A stretch of 64,000 nucleotides of DNA from contig MU001496.1 of the NCBI GenBank assembly GCA_010093485.1, forward strand, positions 400,685-464,684. Reading direction: 5' to 3'. The translations under genes were made by a program, and so were the position numbers. The notes under the pieces were generated by a model, which worked only from the letters and a program-made list of their open reading frames with translations, was not told the DNA's origin and searched no databases. Below, one piece after another: positions 48,239 through 60,600 of this stretch (its first letter is position 1; every line of letters begins with the position of its first letter). Origin of the DNA: Karstenula rhodostoma CBS 690.94. Taxonomy: Eukaryota; Ascomycota; Dothideomycetes; Pleosporales; Didymosphaeriaceae.

Positions 48239-49919
48239 TAGACGAACCGTTTCTATGGCAAAGCAACTGCTTAGCGAGCGAACAGCAGATGATGAAAGAA
48301 AAGTGAGCATGCACTTCTCCTTTCCCTTATTATACAAAGTAAAAGCATTTAGTGCTGATGTGTTACAGTCTCCCAGCAGGTTCGAGAGACTAGCTCGTCA
48401 AGGTTCGCAAAGCCCTAAAGTGGAAATTTACGAATAATCCGCCCCCTGCTAAGTGGGGCGCACCAGGCTCCCGAGCTTGCTGGGAGACTGTAGGACGATC
48501 TTACGTAGGATTATGAAAACTCGGGTTCGCACTGCCCAAATCTTGCACCCAGCGCTCGTGCATCCGCTGTTTCCGGGGTTCGGGTAGACTCTTGCTTGCC
48601 CAGACGCACAGCCACAGTGAGCATCCCCTATCTATCTCATACGAAGATGATTAGGGCGTCAAAGCACACCTGTACTGCTGTTGAGCCACACTTGAGCTGC
48701 ACTCGACTATATTCGAATCAAGTGTGACATATATTCATTTCCTAATTTGAAGGTATGTTGCTAGAACGGCTCACACAGTCTTGCGTAACTACGTCGGTCA
48801 ATGGGTTCGAATGGTTTCACAGCGCCCTTATCATCCCATAGAGTATACTCGCTAACATTGCCGGTGCTGACATTTGGTTTGCCGCCTTTGTGGATGAACG
48901 ACCTTGAAGCTTTGGTAATTGTCTTGATTTTACTTTCTCTATTTGACTACTCATAATCTAGCTGCAGATATATGTCCATATCCTCGTTATGTCTACCTTC
49001 CACTTTACGACGACTTGTCCTGCACTGTTTTGTCATCGAGATCAGAGGAACTGGGTGTACCCAATTGATTGGGCCCTGTAAGAAATTACCTGAGGGATCC
49101 GCGGTCTTTGCATCTCGTGCGCACCATTGGAACCTTGTGCTCATAGTGAAGATCTGGCCATTTAAGGGCTCCATCCTGTGGATTTTTGCACAGTTCTGGT
49201 GTGTACACTATCTTTGTTGATGGTGTTTGAGTGAAGTCCTCATTGTCCTCATTGTCCTCGGCAGTGTGCTCGTTGTCGTGAGACTCGACTCCACGCTGAG
49301 CCTGAATCATCCGGAGCAGTGCCGGTGTGGAGCAGAACGTAGAGAGCGTAGAGAGTGTGGAGAGCATGGAGAGCGGTTCCGGCAGAGCGAGAGCGAGAGC
49401 GGGACGTTTCAGTGATTGTATGGAGGTGATGGTGTTAAAGTGATACTGCGCTAGATTACTTATCGGAAATGGAAGTGATATTGGTCATGACTTCCTCATA
49501 CTAGACCTACTGGGAAGGCGCACCGGACCAGCAATTATTCGACGCGCTGTCGCAATCGTCACCTAAACTTCAGCAACGCGCCGCTCCTCTACAGAGCCGG
49601 CTCCCCAGGTTACCCGACCTAACAGATTCCGCACAGTGATCAACGAAGGGGATCTCAGCTCTTTGTCCTTGACTCGGGCTCAGGCAGGTCATCACGATAT
49701 CGTCGACAAGGATGACTATTTCATCCCTTGTAAGACACGAGTGGAGCTGTTACGAGGGCAGGAGAAGGAGAAGACCAAGAACAAGAAAAGAAAACGAACA
49801 CAGACGAGCACATGCGGCGGTGTCGCGCGAAAGCAGGCGATCAACAACCGCTTGGTAATCAACTCCAAAGAGAAGAGCCTTAACCTTCCAGGGGTCCAAA
49901 GCAGGGCGGTCGCGCTCCA
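48239..49919. other. Intergenic with one copy of a 64-bp direct repeat
   Basis: No convincing gene. It includes the left copy of a 64-bp repeat (48,937-49,000). Short GAGAGC-like repeats occur near 49.33-49.40 kb. A frame at 49,636-50,031 lacks a good start and is Lys/Arg-rich in the middle; it overlaps the weak ORF that follows. Confidence 0.5.
48937..49000 (+). repeat. 64-bp direct repeat, left copy
   Basis: Matches 50,790-50,853 in 57 of 64 positions. The core is TTTGACTACTCATAATCTAG, then TGCAGATAT, ending GTCTACCTTC. Six of seven differences are transitions. Confidence 0.8.
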
Positions 49920-50402
49920 GTGGCCGGACGACAAAGAACCTTATTTGAATTCGGTGTTAGGGAATCAGGTTTTGTCGCAAGTCGCTCGAGACCGACTGCC
50001 GCTTCAGCCCTCTCTGGAATCTCCGCTGTAGGTGGCAGTGGCAAGTCAAGACCGACTGCCGCTTCAGAGTTGTCTAGACTGTCCATCGCAAGTAGCAGTA
50101 GCAAGTCGAGACTAACTATCGCTTCAGAGTCGTCTGGACTCTCCATCGCAAGTAGCAGTGGGATAAAGAGACCCACTGCCGCTTCAACCGCATCAGGAGT
50201 TTCTACGGGTGACGTGGAGGCAGAGTCCAACGTGTTCTTTACTGCCTTCGAGTCATTGAAGATCGACCAAGTTGAGCAACTGTTCCTGGAGATGGATAAG
50301 CCTGTGCGACTCGGAGACCTCCTGGTAAAGCGAAAAGGGCCCCCACCAGACATAGCCGTGTCGACGACCATGACACAAGTCGATCATCCTGGCGACATAT
50401 GA
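49920..50402 (+). CDS. Weak ORF with four 20-residue repeats
   Basis: The frame is open before 49,920 (the first codon there is GTG), so the true start is unknown. It shows GRQRTLFEFGV near the start, a short motif resembling PCNA-binding PIP boxes but lacking the second aromatic residue. Four imperfect 20-residue repeats (SRPTAASALSG..., SRPTAASELSR..., SRLTIASESSG..., KRPTAASTASG...) follow, encoded by 60-bp units. A C-terminal FESLKIDQVEQLFLEMDK region looks helical. It sits between the two 64-bp direct repeats, so it may be part of a decayed element. Function unknown; it could be non-coding. Confidence 0.35.
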   Translation: MAGRQRTLFEFGVRESGFVASRSRPTAASALSGISAVGGSGKSRPTAASELSRLSIASSSSKSRLTIASESSGLSIASSSGIKRPTAASTASGVSTGDVEAESNVFFTAFESLKIDQVEQLFLEMDKPVRLGDLLVKRKGPPPDIAVSTTMTQVDHPGDI

Positions 50403-51088
50403 CCTCGACCAGGCTATATACTATAGTATGGTATAGGTCTGGAGTCTAGCTTATGGTGTGTATCATCTGTGTGTAGCTGGTTGGGGACGTAGCTGCGCGA
50501 ATGGAGATCGGCAGGTGTCTTGCTCCAGCCGGGGTGCTGGTGGAGTTGGTGTGTCGATATGGCGCGGGACGGGCGGGTGGGCTAACACATCGAGATCCAT
50601 GTGTCAGGCGTAGCTGTACCGAGGCTTTGTTTGGTGTACATGATACAGTGGTTTCCTGTGTTGGATTACTGAGGTGTTAGTGCCGCTCCATGTATGATGA
50701 TGGCGTGTGCATGGTTGATCGACCTGGCTCTTACGGGTAACAAAAACCGGCAGATAACGGCTTAGCGAACCTCTAAAAATGTGTTCGCTCTCTGTTTGAC
50801 TACTCATAATCTAGATGCAGATATGTGCCCATATCCTTGTCGTGTCTACCTTCTAATCTATATCGGAGGTACTCAACGGTTCTTAAAACCATACCCAGAA
50901 CGCCAAAACGAAACGTGCCCTTACCCTCGCCGTGAACAGCGGAAATGTGGGGACTTTGGGACCCAGTCCTAACGCCCGTAAAATGCAATAGGAAAAACAA
51001 GACAGCTCTGACAACAAAAGGTCGCAGCTCTAAGCCGATACGAGAAGACTACACAAGCGCGGAGCCTGCCGCTGCGCAGCATATGTCA
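50403..51088. other. Intergenic with right copy of the 64-bp repeat
   Basis: No gene recognised. The right copy of the 64-bp direct repeat is at 50,790-50,853. Confidence 0.5.
50790..50853 (+). repeat. 64-bp direct repeat, right copy
   Basis: Same orientation as 48,937-49,000 and 1,853 bp downstream of it; about 89 percent identical. Flanking bases on either side do not match, so the repeat has clear edges. Confidence 0.8.
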
Positions 51089-52142
51089 TCATGCAGCAAC
51101 AGGAACATTCTCAGCGACAGGCTTCAGCTCGGTGAAAGTTTCTGGCCAGATGAATACCTTCTCCTCCTTAGGAGTCATAGCAGCAAACAGAGGAACGTTC
51201 TTCTTGCTGCTAGCCCTGCGCCACATGTTTGCGCGAGGGTTGAAGTTGGACGGCAGGCCCTTTCCTTTGGTCTTTTCGTCGTCGATCTTGGCAATCTTGA
51301 TGACCTCGCGCTGGATGTCGGCGAAGGTGTCGAAGGGGATGTAGGGGAGGTTGTTCTCGTTGCAGTACTCCTCGAGGCGGAGGCCGCGGCGGGCGAAGAG
51401 GACGTCGGCTTCGCGTGCAGCGGGGAGGTCGGAGACGCCGTCGCCGATGAAGACGATCATGGGGATGGTGCCGTCGTCGCTCTCGAGGCGGGCCGAGTCC
51501 TTGAAGTCGTTGATGGATTTGGCTTTGTCGTGGCCGAGCTCGGTGTCGTGGAGCCAAACGGGCTTCCACTGGCTGCCGTCGGAGGAGATGGTAGCGTCGT
51601 TGGCGACGATGTCGATGTGCTTGGAGTTCTCTTCGCCGAGGAAGTGGTCGAGGACCCTGCGGAGAACGGGCTTGAGACCGGCCGAGATCACGTTGAAGGG
51701 GATGCCGTTGTTGATGCAGAACTGGTGGAAAGTCTTGAAGTCGACGTCGATCTCGAGTGCCTTCTTCATCACTTCGAAACCGTCATCGAAGGGTACGTCG
51801 AGAGAGCCCCACATCTCCTCTGACACATCGCGGAAAGAGCGCTCGCCACTGTGGATCTGTTCGTCGAGTTGTTGTCGTCGCTCGGTGCCGCAACCGAAGG
51901 CGTTGAAGAGAATGTGCCCCGTATCCTGCATGAATATTGTGCCATCGAAATCTAGACCATGATCAGCGCTCGTCCTACACCATTGGCGTCAAAGGCCGGA
52001 TTGATTGCGCCATACCTGAGAAGCAGATGATCTTTCGCTTAGTGCCGATATTTGATGCATCGACAGGAGCGGCCTGTGAGATTGAGAAGGCGGGCTGGGA
52101 TTTGGCCTCAACGGCGGGAGGGGTAATCGCAATAGGAGCCAT
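51089..52142 (-). CDS. HAD-superfamily phosphatase, YNL010W-like
   Basis: Exons 52,142-52,016 and 51,951-51,089, with a 64-bp intron (GTATGG...GTCTAG), give 329 residues. Splicing creates the first HAD motif, FSDFDGTIF (nucleophile Asp and acid/base Asp). Then come FNVISAG (motif II Ser), GHDKAKSIND (motif III Lys) and IGDGVSDLPAA (motif IV acidic pair). The stretches IDIVANDATI, ADVLFARRG and LPYIPFDTF resemble the yeast HAD phosphatase YNL010W, a family acting on small phosphorylated sugars or polyols; that comparison is from memory. The first 42 residues and the last about 50 (FNPRANMWRRASSKK...) extend beyond the core domain. It is probably cytosolic. Confidence 0.88.
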
Positions 52143-53788
52143 GGCGATTGCTGTGAAAACTTTCTAACGGTGTGCGAGAGGATGAAGACTGGGCGCTGTA
52201 GTGACTTGTGTATAAGTACCGTTGTGGTCAATTTGGGCCACGGCTCTTTATAGCAGGACTTTAACGGGGCGGCACCGCTCTAAGCCTTCTCCGCTACTAT
52301 GACAACATCGTGAACGTTTACCGAGCGGCATTCGTACTCAACAACTTTCACGATAGCAACGACATCAGCAGCCAAAATCTCACGCTACTCGGCCGCGGAT
52401 AGTGCGATAGCGGGACGTCTGAGGTACTTCTAGGGAGTTCAGGGCAAGGTGCTCGAGTTGGGTGTTGTGATTGGCGCCGATACCAAGATAGCGCAAGACG
52501 ATGCACCTCGACGTCACTGATGGAACTCTTCAGAACGCGAATGTTGGCCTATTCGGAGTGATTTCGATAGTGGGGCTCTGCTGCAAGGCCGTCGTCAATG
52601 CGGCTGATTCACCGCCTACGACAGTACTTTCTTGTTGGCTCGGGGTGTTCTGCCTACGGTTAGACTTCATCCTACGGTGCAGGAGGGAATGGAGGGGCAG
52701 TGACCGCAGTACAATGGGCGTGAACGACGCGTTTCCTGCCTCCATCTACGATCCACAATCCCCTCGATCCACCCCACAACCCCAAAGAAATTCGGAGAGT
52801 CACGGCGAAAACCCCCACTGTGGAGCAAAACCTCACAATCAATCTCGATTGCCATTATTTGAGAAGCAGCTGATGTGTGTGGGATGGCAGAACCGCGGCA
52901 GTGCAACAAAGCCCGACGATGAAAGTGTATAAGCGGTAGTCGATGTGTGTTCTGGCCGAGTCTGTTGGCCCACCTGCAAGTCCTATCTCTGGCATCGATC
53001 GGCGTTTGCTCACTGTGATTGGGTAGATCGAGTCTCAGTTCAGCCTCCTCCGACTTGCACTAGGCCCTTTCCGGGTCTTTCAGAGGTCCCATACATGGAC
53101 CTGCACAGTTACGTCTTCAGCGCAGCCCATGACTTGAGGTATCTACCAACTCGGTTAATCCGTGACATGTATATTGTGGAGGAAAATGGAGCTTGGTTCA
53201 ACAAGCGAATTAATCAGAATTACTATATGAGTAAGATCGTCTGTAGAGGTAGTATACACCCTCCCAGGAAGAACAAATGCGTAGCGTAGCTAGGGTAATC
53301 AGACCTCAGTATGGTCTTGTACAAGAGAGAAACCAGACGCGCTACGCACCCGTACTTCTTAGGGGTGTATCGTCTCTGTATAGGCTAGTCCCAAGTAGGC
53401 CTAGCCTCTGCGTTATCAGATCCTGTTGTCTGGATCAGTCATCTTCAAGGGTCTTGAGTTCATTTTGTGTTACTATTGGGCGGCAGTCGCAGTCCATATT
53501 TTTGTCTATCACTTTATGGGACACCACTTCGTGGTTCGTGTCAACAATCAGAAAATCGTTATTGTATGTCTGTAAGCATACATGTGCAAAGTAATACAGA
53601 CGTTCTGCTTTGAGAACAGCGCACATGTGCATTGACTTATACACTTCTTTACGGATGCACTGGAATACGTTCGAGCACTTTAGTATGAACTTCCGAAGTA
53701 TCATCCAATGCGCCACATACTAGAGACTAATATGCAATGCTAAACAACAACACGACAATCCACTCTAGGTGTTCCTCCTTCCCCTGTC
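52143..53788. other. Intergenic, no firm gene
   Basis: Lies between the HAD phosphatase start (-) and the MFS transporter 3' end (-). The minus-strand frame 53,435-53,716 (93 codons) has no known motif but contains the 38-bp block shared with 37.2 kb. Other short frames look like chance. Confidence 0.5.
52247..52252 (-). promoter_or_regulatory. TATA box of HAD phosphatase gene
   Basis: TATAAA on the minus strand, 105 bp upstream of the ATG at 52,142. Confidence 0.45.
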
Positions 53789-55699
53789 TTACCCCCCACC
53801 AGCCGGAATGATCTTCTTCCCCTTGATGCTCTTCCATTCCATGCCAAAGCTCGTCAACGCAGCCACACACGCCGTCGCAATACTCAACGCCAGCGCCGTC
53901 GTAATAGCCTTCGTATACGCCTCCAACACACCCTGCAAGTACTCCACCGGCACCGCCTGCCTCACATACGTCGCCCCTGCATTGATCACAATTCGCGGGT
54001 CCACTTCCGGAGCATACTTTGGAATCTCCTTTGTGAGACTGTTGATAAATATGTTCTGCGCGATGGAGATGGCGATGGCGCCGCCGAGAGAGTTGAAGAA
54101 CATGACGAGCGCATTGGCGGTTGGCATGTCCTTAGCGTTCGTGACGACCTGTACTGCAACGAAGGGGATCTGGACGCCGGCACCGGCACCGAAGCCGGCA
54201 ATGACTTGATACCCGATCCATTGGGATGCCGTGGAGTCTATCTTGAGCGTGTACAGCATGCCTGCGCCGACGGTGAAGAGCGCACCGCCGACCCACATGA
54301 AGGGCGCGTACCAGCCGACGACGGTGATGAGGCCGCCGACGATAATGGACGAGAGCGTAAGGCTGCATAGGTAGGCGATTGTGCGGATGCCGGAGCCTTC
54401 GGCTGTGGTGCCTTTCGAGGCTTGGAAGTAGAAGGGGAGGTAGAAGATGTGGCTGCGAAGAAGTTGGTAATTACCCTTGAAAAGCGTAGGAAGGGAGGAC
54501 TTACGTGTACAGTGCCATGGAGAGGAAAGCCGTGAAGAGGCAGCTTACGAGTACAGTCTGCTGCTTCATGACGCGCAGCGGAATGGTCGCACGGTCTTTC
54601 TGCCAGATCTGGATGCCGATAAACACACTGATGATTAGTCCGAAGCCCAGGAGATTTCCCCAGACCTTGGAGTTCTTCCATGGGTACACGAGTCCACCCC
54701 ACTGCAATGCGAGAAGCAAGCACACAATGGCGCAGATGAGGAAGACTGCACCGACGATGTCGACCTCCTTTATCCGCTGCTTGAACGACATGTGGCTATA
54801 TTGGCGCTCGGGGTTGGAAAAGAAGAAGAACACGACCGCGAGAGATATTCCTCCGAAAGGTAAATTGATCCAGAAACACTACGCTTGCTCAGTCAAGGGA
54901 CGGTTCCCAGAATGTTTCCACTTACCCATCTCCAGGAGGCTTTGTCGGTTAGGGCACCTCCGAGAAGGGGCCCCACAACACTGGCGATGCCAAACATAGA
55001 GGACAGCGCTGCTATGTAGATAGCACGCTTGCGCAGAGGTACCGAATAGCCAATGATTGTCATTCCTCCTGAGAAGAGCGCTGCGGCGCCGGCTCCAGCA
55101 ATGGCTCGTCCGACAATGAACATGGGACTGCTAGTCGCTGCAGCGCAAATGATAGAGCCGATTTCGAATAGCACCAACGCGAAAAGATAGGTGTATTTGA
55201 CATCGAAGTACGTGTAGACTTTTCCAAAACTCGGCTGTAGTGAGCATGTGGTGAGCAGATAGGATGATCCATACCAGCCCACATCGTTGAGGGAGTTGAA
55301 CACGGTTGTAATCTTAGGGATGGCGGTGGCGATAATGGTGTTGTCCAGAGCAATAACGAAGGTCGTCAGACAGAGGCCCAGAGAAAGGATGCCGAGCTTG
55401 AACCCCGACAAATATTTGGATTCGTCTTCCGACTCTTCTTGCACTTCGTCGGCTTCCGCTTGCGCAGCCGCTTTCTCGCCTCCCAATTCTTGTGCAGCCC
55501 CAGCTTCTGCCGCTGCCTCTTTCTCCTCCGACCGCTTCGCAGTGTGAGTCGGTTCAGTCTCCGCTTCAGCCTCTGTTCTTCCTACCCTCCCATTTGGCAC
55601 CTCCTCTTTTTCTAGTGTTTGCTTCTCTTCACCCACTGTTTGTTCATCCACTTCAGTGTCTACGGGCCGCCCATTCGCCTCAGTCTCTGGAACGCCCAT
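53789..55699 (-). CDS. MFS multidrug/toxin exporter, DHA2 type
   Basis: Exons 55,699-54,926, 54,878-54,505 and 54,452-53,789 (introns of 47 and 52 bp) give 603 residues. The first about 100 residues are an acidic, Ala/Glu-rich cytosolic tail. Then comes the DHA2 marker LDNTIIATAIPKITT, WYGSSYLLT, the antiporter motif C (GIASVVGPLLGGALTD) and WRWCFWINLPFGG, which is completed only by splicing. The C-terminal half has repeated hydrophobic segments, consistent with the 14-span proton-coupled drug antiporters that include fungal toxin and fluconazole exporters. It ends with a basic cytosolic tail (KSIKGKK). No biosynthetic enzymes flank it, so a role in general efflux is more likely than a cluster role. 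Substrate unknown. Confidence 0.93.
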
Positions 55700-57427
55700 G
55701 GCTCCTCTGCGCGCCGTTATACCGATCGGGTGCTCAACGTGTCGGCAGAAAACGACTATCCGGATAAAACGTTGCTCCCGCTCGAGACACGCACGACGTA
55801 TACCTCAAACCAGCATCCGCTATCTCGCGCAGAGTAGTTCCAAGCACGCACTGCTCTATCCGCCGCCAAAGCAGTCCGTATATTTCGCAGGGCGTGGGGA
55901 CTGGGGATCCAGAAGAGTGGAAAGAGCAAATGCGAAGGGTCGCCGCAGATCTAATAGCCGTGTCGTTTCCCTCCCCCGCGGCCACCCATACGCAACCCCT
56001 GTGCCGCGCTCTCGCGCACGCGAGATGAACTGACCGACAGGACACTCACAGCGCGCACCGCACACCGTACGCGAAAGACCCTGTGCGAAGGGGGCCTCGA
56101 ACCGACGTCCGGAAGCTCATCTTCCCGAGGGACTCCTCTCAGCAGATGACCGCGCGACGCAAAAATACAAGGGAAGTCCGTCCAATGAGAGGGAGAAGCG
56201 GTGGTGATCCGACTGTTTGGGCGAACCGCTAGGGCCAGGGTTCAGCTCGGTTGGGGAAATGGCGGCGTAGCGTAGCACTGTAGGCATTGTGGTGTAGGAA
56301 TACCTAGCACGAGCTCAAACCATAATTGAATATACGATACCGTTGAACATGGTGTTGTGGACGCGCCGACAGAATCCCCTTCGCGCCATGCCAAAGTGAT
56401 TGTCACATATGCAGTTCACACCCAATTCGAAACCCGGGAAACACACGAACTCACCCCAGATCGGCGACGCCTTCCCCGCCATCCTATCCACCATCCCGCC
56501 GCCGTACTAAAACGGCCCGCCGCTGATCTCCAGATCCCACACGCAACACAAGAGTCGCGTGATCTCACCACCACCGACACTGGCGCAAACCCACTATCTG
56601 TTGCTCTTTGTAGTAAGCAGTCATACCTAGTATGCCCAAGCGAAGCAAAAAATTCCCAAGGGGAAGGCAAGATGGGCGTCGGGCGCGCGGAAGGTGTAAG
56701 CGAGGTCTGGACTCTGGACGCAGGGCGCCGTATACACCGTATAGCGTGGCGGGCCTGCCTACCGCACGTGCGTGTGCGTTCACGAACAAGGGCTACTCCG
56801 TTACGTTTTACAGCTAAATAAAAGAGTTATCCTTAACAGGAAAGTAGATACGCTTTAAGAAGGCCAACTCAGGCCATCATTTTCAGCATCAACAACGTAC
56901 CTCTTACGTGCAGCGCAAACACCTACTCTAGGACAGTAAGAAACGTCGTATTATCTTACTCCGCAACGACATCTTCTCGAATCCAAGTCGCACATCACCA
57001 ACAGAGAAACCCCTCTAATGACTCCACAATCTCCATTCTAGCGATCCCTCTCAGCAGTCCCATTCACAAACACCACACTCGTGTCTCATAGTTTTCTTCA
57101 TTTTATTACTATTCGGCGGCAGCAGTCTACACTGTGTCTATTATCCAGCCCTAACGTCCCGCACAGGAACTCACGACACCTGCCTCAGACACCAGTCTTA
57201 TTCTCGATCGCATCTCTAGAAACCGAGAATGCAAAGGCTAAAGAAGATAAGATGAGCAAGAACGGTACACACTTCTCCCCCTTATACACTCAGGTCGCCC
57301 CTAGCCCACACTCCCGGCTACAAACATCCACCCACTCGCCCCACCCGTACCTCTCCACCCCGCATCTCCGCTCCCCACCAACACGCGCACCGCTCACTAC
57401 GCCCGATCAGCCCTCTGTTAGCCCCTC
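55700..57427. other. Intergenic, nothing firm
   Basis: Promoter side of the MFS gene and the 3' side of the small Cys-rich gene. At 56,088-56,160 a minus-strand B-box-like GGTTCGAGGCC occurs without a foldable tRNA. Open frames at 56,357-56,821 show no motif. Confidence 0.5.
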
Positions 57428-57616
57428 TCAAGTAGATATCCAACGCACCTTCTTCGGACACCCGCTGCAGGGATGTTCCACCTTGACCGTAGTCAGGATG
57501 ACGCCCTCCTGCCCCCTTGGACACTTCCGCTGTGTCATCTGCGCCGCAACGCACATCTGCATGAAGATCATCTCCGTGTGGCCGCAGCGGTGGGCGTAGG
57601 CGTGGTAGAAACACAT
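57428..57616 (-). CDS. Small Cys/His-rich fungal protein
   Basis: 62 residues starting MCFYHAYAHRCGHTEM, then CVAAQMTQRKCPRG and VKVEHPCSGCPKK. Cysteines at 2, 11, 22, 32, 50 and 53 with nearby His suggest a zinc-binding or disulphide fold. No signal peptide is seen, so intracellular zinc binding is more likely. Similar short proteins beginning MC-F-HAY...CGHTE are, from memory, widespread in filamentous ascomycetes with no known role. A GTGCGT donor just after PKK could splice to a further exon near 57.2 kb (acceptor TTTCTAG), so the C-terminus is uncertain. Confidence 0.62.
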   Translation of the reverse strand: MCFYHAYAHRCGHTEMIFMQMCVAAQMTQRKCPRGQEGVILTTVKVEHPCSGCPKKVRWIST

Positions 57617-60600
57617 GGTGCGTTACGTTGCGTGATTGGCGGTTCGGTGATCGGTGAGGCGTGGTCTCCCGGGCTGATTGGTAACAGGGTAGGATAAGAT
57701 AAAATAGGATAGGGTGGTGGGAGCTGGACGAGGTCAGGGGACTCATTCTCCACCGACATGGAGGGAGAGCAGGGGTAGAACGTGGCAGCGTACCTGCGTC
57801 TGATCGCTGGGTTGTAGGAGGGATAAGCAGATGCGGCGCGGCGCGGCTATGCGGTGAAGGTCTGATACGAGGGCGACTTTGTTAGAAAATGGTCAGATGG
57901 GAAGCGCCCAGAGTACAGTTCTGGTCGTGTGATGGGGTCTCCATCTGTGACCAGCTTCTTATATGTTGCGTCCTCGCCCTCCATTACGGCTGGGTGACAC
58001 TCCTGGACAGCTTCTTGCACAGTTTGATTGCGCAGCACGCGAGAGCTGGCAGCGATAGGCCCATCGCGGGTCTGCGTTACTGCGCTGCAGCAGAGCTACC
58101 GAGGCAATCGCCGAATTGAAGGCCCGCTGGTATGTGCTTCCGTTTCGGATCTTGCGGTGTAAGGCTGATTGTGCCGTTCTGGACATTTCCTAATTGGCGA
58201 GGAATGCAATGGCAAACCGCGGCTTCGGCGCGCTTGTTTACGAGGTACAATGCGCGTCGCTGGCACTCGAGTGACACGATCGCGTGGTGGCTCGGTAGCT
58301 CGCATGTGCATCTGGATCCGAATTCCTAACTGGTAGGCGAAGGCAGCGCGATCCTGAAGTGGTAGTCGGAACAATTATTGTGAGCTTGGCGATGTTTGTT
58401 CTTCCTCAGCTGCTGCTGCCTATACAGTGCAGTGATGAGTTCCACTCCCGCATAAGGTTCCCGTCACCGTCGGCATGCGACAGAACATTCCGCGTATGCA
58501 TCTTGACGTCGAGTAACAACCGCGTCGCCGGTAAATGTTGGAAGAGCATGGAATTGGGCGCTAGTGGGTCTAATCGTGTCAGATCACAGTTTCCGTAACC
58601 TCGCGGATGGAAATTCGATTCTCGGCCATTCGGTTTGTCCAGGATGGCGTCACTTCAAGAGTACGTACGCATTATTGTGCCCGAACCAGATTTTAGCTCA
58701 CCGACGAGACGATTGATCATCAAAGATGTCATAGGGAGGGAGCATCGCTTTCTTGACAGCCGCTCTGCCACATTGAAGTTGGGTTGCCTTGCTGGTAACT
58801 GTGAATGGATGACGTAGCTGCAGGCCAAATGTGTCTGCTTCCGGCTAGCGAATTGTGTGTACTGTGTAGGCGGAACGACAGCAACAGCCCTGTCGTGCCA
58901 CGTCGTACCTGCACGAGCCGGACGCACTTTGGGCTGTCGGAAAATACATCAACGACTTGGTGCTGTTGGTCGGCCAATCACACGCGACCTCTCACCGCTG
59001 CTTGAGGTCGACGCACCTTCTGATGCGAACCGCTGCAGATGCTGCGACTGGCAGGTATGACAGGAGGCCGTTTTTCGCTGCTGGATCATTGCTCCGAGCG
59101 TCCGGTGAACGTCTGCGCGGAAGCGACCGAGCAGAGGCATTGGCACATATCCATTTTGGCTGATAATACTTCAGGACCGCTGGAGTTGAGACATGGTGTC
59201 AGCCCGCATTCGATAGCCGCACTGTGGGGTCCAGATGGCGAAGTCGTCCACATTGCGATGGCAGTCGGTGTGTTGGCCATGTGGCTGCTACAGCCCTAAC
59301 TATCGACGTCTGATGGCCCATGATGCCGACGCGCTCGGAAAAAGAAATGCAGAGAGTCGAATGTTGCAGGGTTGCGTGGCTGTGGTTCGGAGGGGGGTGA
59401 AGTTGGCCTCGCTGGCAAGCCCTGGAACCATGGCGACATGGACGGCGATCTGGAGAAGCTGGCATCGCGCTTCATCGCCTCAATGCCAGCTGGCAACGAC
59501 GCCCCATTCGTGCACCTTTTGAGGGCAAGCGGGGATGCAGACGACAGTTGCGGTTAGTGGAGAGGTCGCCGCTTGACACGTCAACCAACGCAGTGCTGTC
59601 GCCGCTGCAAGATTGACGCAGGAGCTGCACTCCGGAGTCCCGCTCGACTGGGCGCACATGGAGGATTATAGTAGCACCGATTGCCTCTGCGCCGCCGTGT
59701 CGATTTCCTCCCGTTCGTGCCATTGTCGTCGCGCCCATCTGCTGCCTGGCTCTCGCTCGTTCTCAACACCAAGGCTGCTGTCGCGAGACGGAGGCCCCGC
59801 TGCGGCTCCAGACTCCAGACTCCCGACCCCCGACACGGACGTGCCGCAATTGCACAGTTCCCTGGTTGCGTGTGCCGAGCGCTCCTCTGGCGGGCATAGC
59901 TTTCAAACACGAGCATTGACCGCTCCCACACCGCCTGCCGGCCGTCGCGCTTTTTATACCATCGCAGCTCCTCGCGCGGGCGACCACGAGGCCAGACAAC
60001 GTCGCAATGCGCTGTCCGAGGCTCTCGAACACGACCTGCCAGCCTCCTGCACCTCCTGCATCTCCTGCACCTCCTGCACCTTCCGCCTCATGATTGACGC
60101 TTGCTGAGCCCGCACGTCTCGTCCCGAATCGCGCCTCACCGGTCGCGCCCTGCCATTGGCTCCCACGTCATCCCCCCGTCGAATGGGACGCCAGCTGCCC
60201 ACTCGAGCATCCACACCAGTTGGCCTTGTCCCGTTTGGGGTAATCTGGAGTACTGTACGTACGCCCAACGCACGCAGTCAAGTGCTTCACTCTGCGGCCC
60301 CGATGCTGACAGCTGTGCAGTCTTGCTGAAGTTGCAACGGCCGTCTGTATAATATCAGCCCAGCTTGCGCCCGTCCGCATCAGCATACCTACACCCTGTA
60401 CCATAACAACCCCCACTGTTATCACCTAATCCAGCACTCCCAAGGAGCCGAGCAAGTCGAACATCGGTCCTTCATCATCAGCATTGGACTTCGGACGAAA
60501 ACTGATCACGAGAACCGCCATTCGCCGCCATTCACCGCCGACTTCTGCGCACGGTGCCGCTCTTGAAACGGGTCAATTGGTTGCGGGCGCGCCCAGCTTT

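Noticed and set aside
56085..56165. tRNA gene on the minus strand suggested by GGTTCGAGGCC (perfect B-box consensus)
   Set aside because: No acceptor stem pairs, the T stem has only three of five pairs, and no A-box fits at the right distance. At best a tRNA relic.
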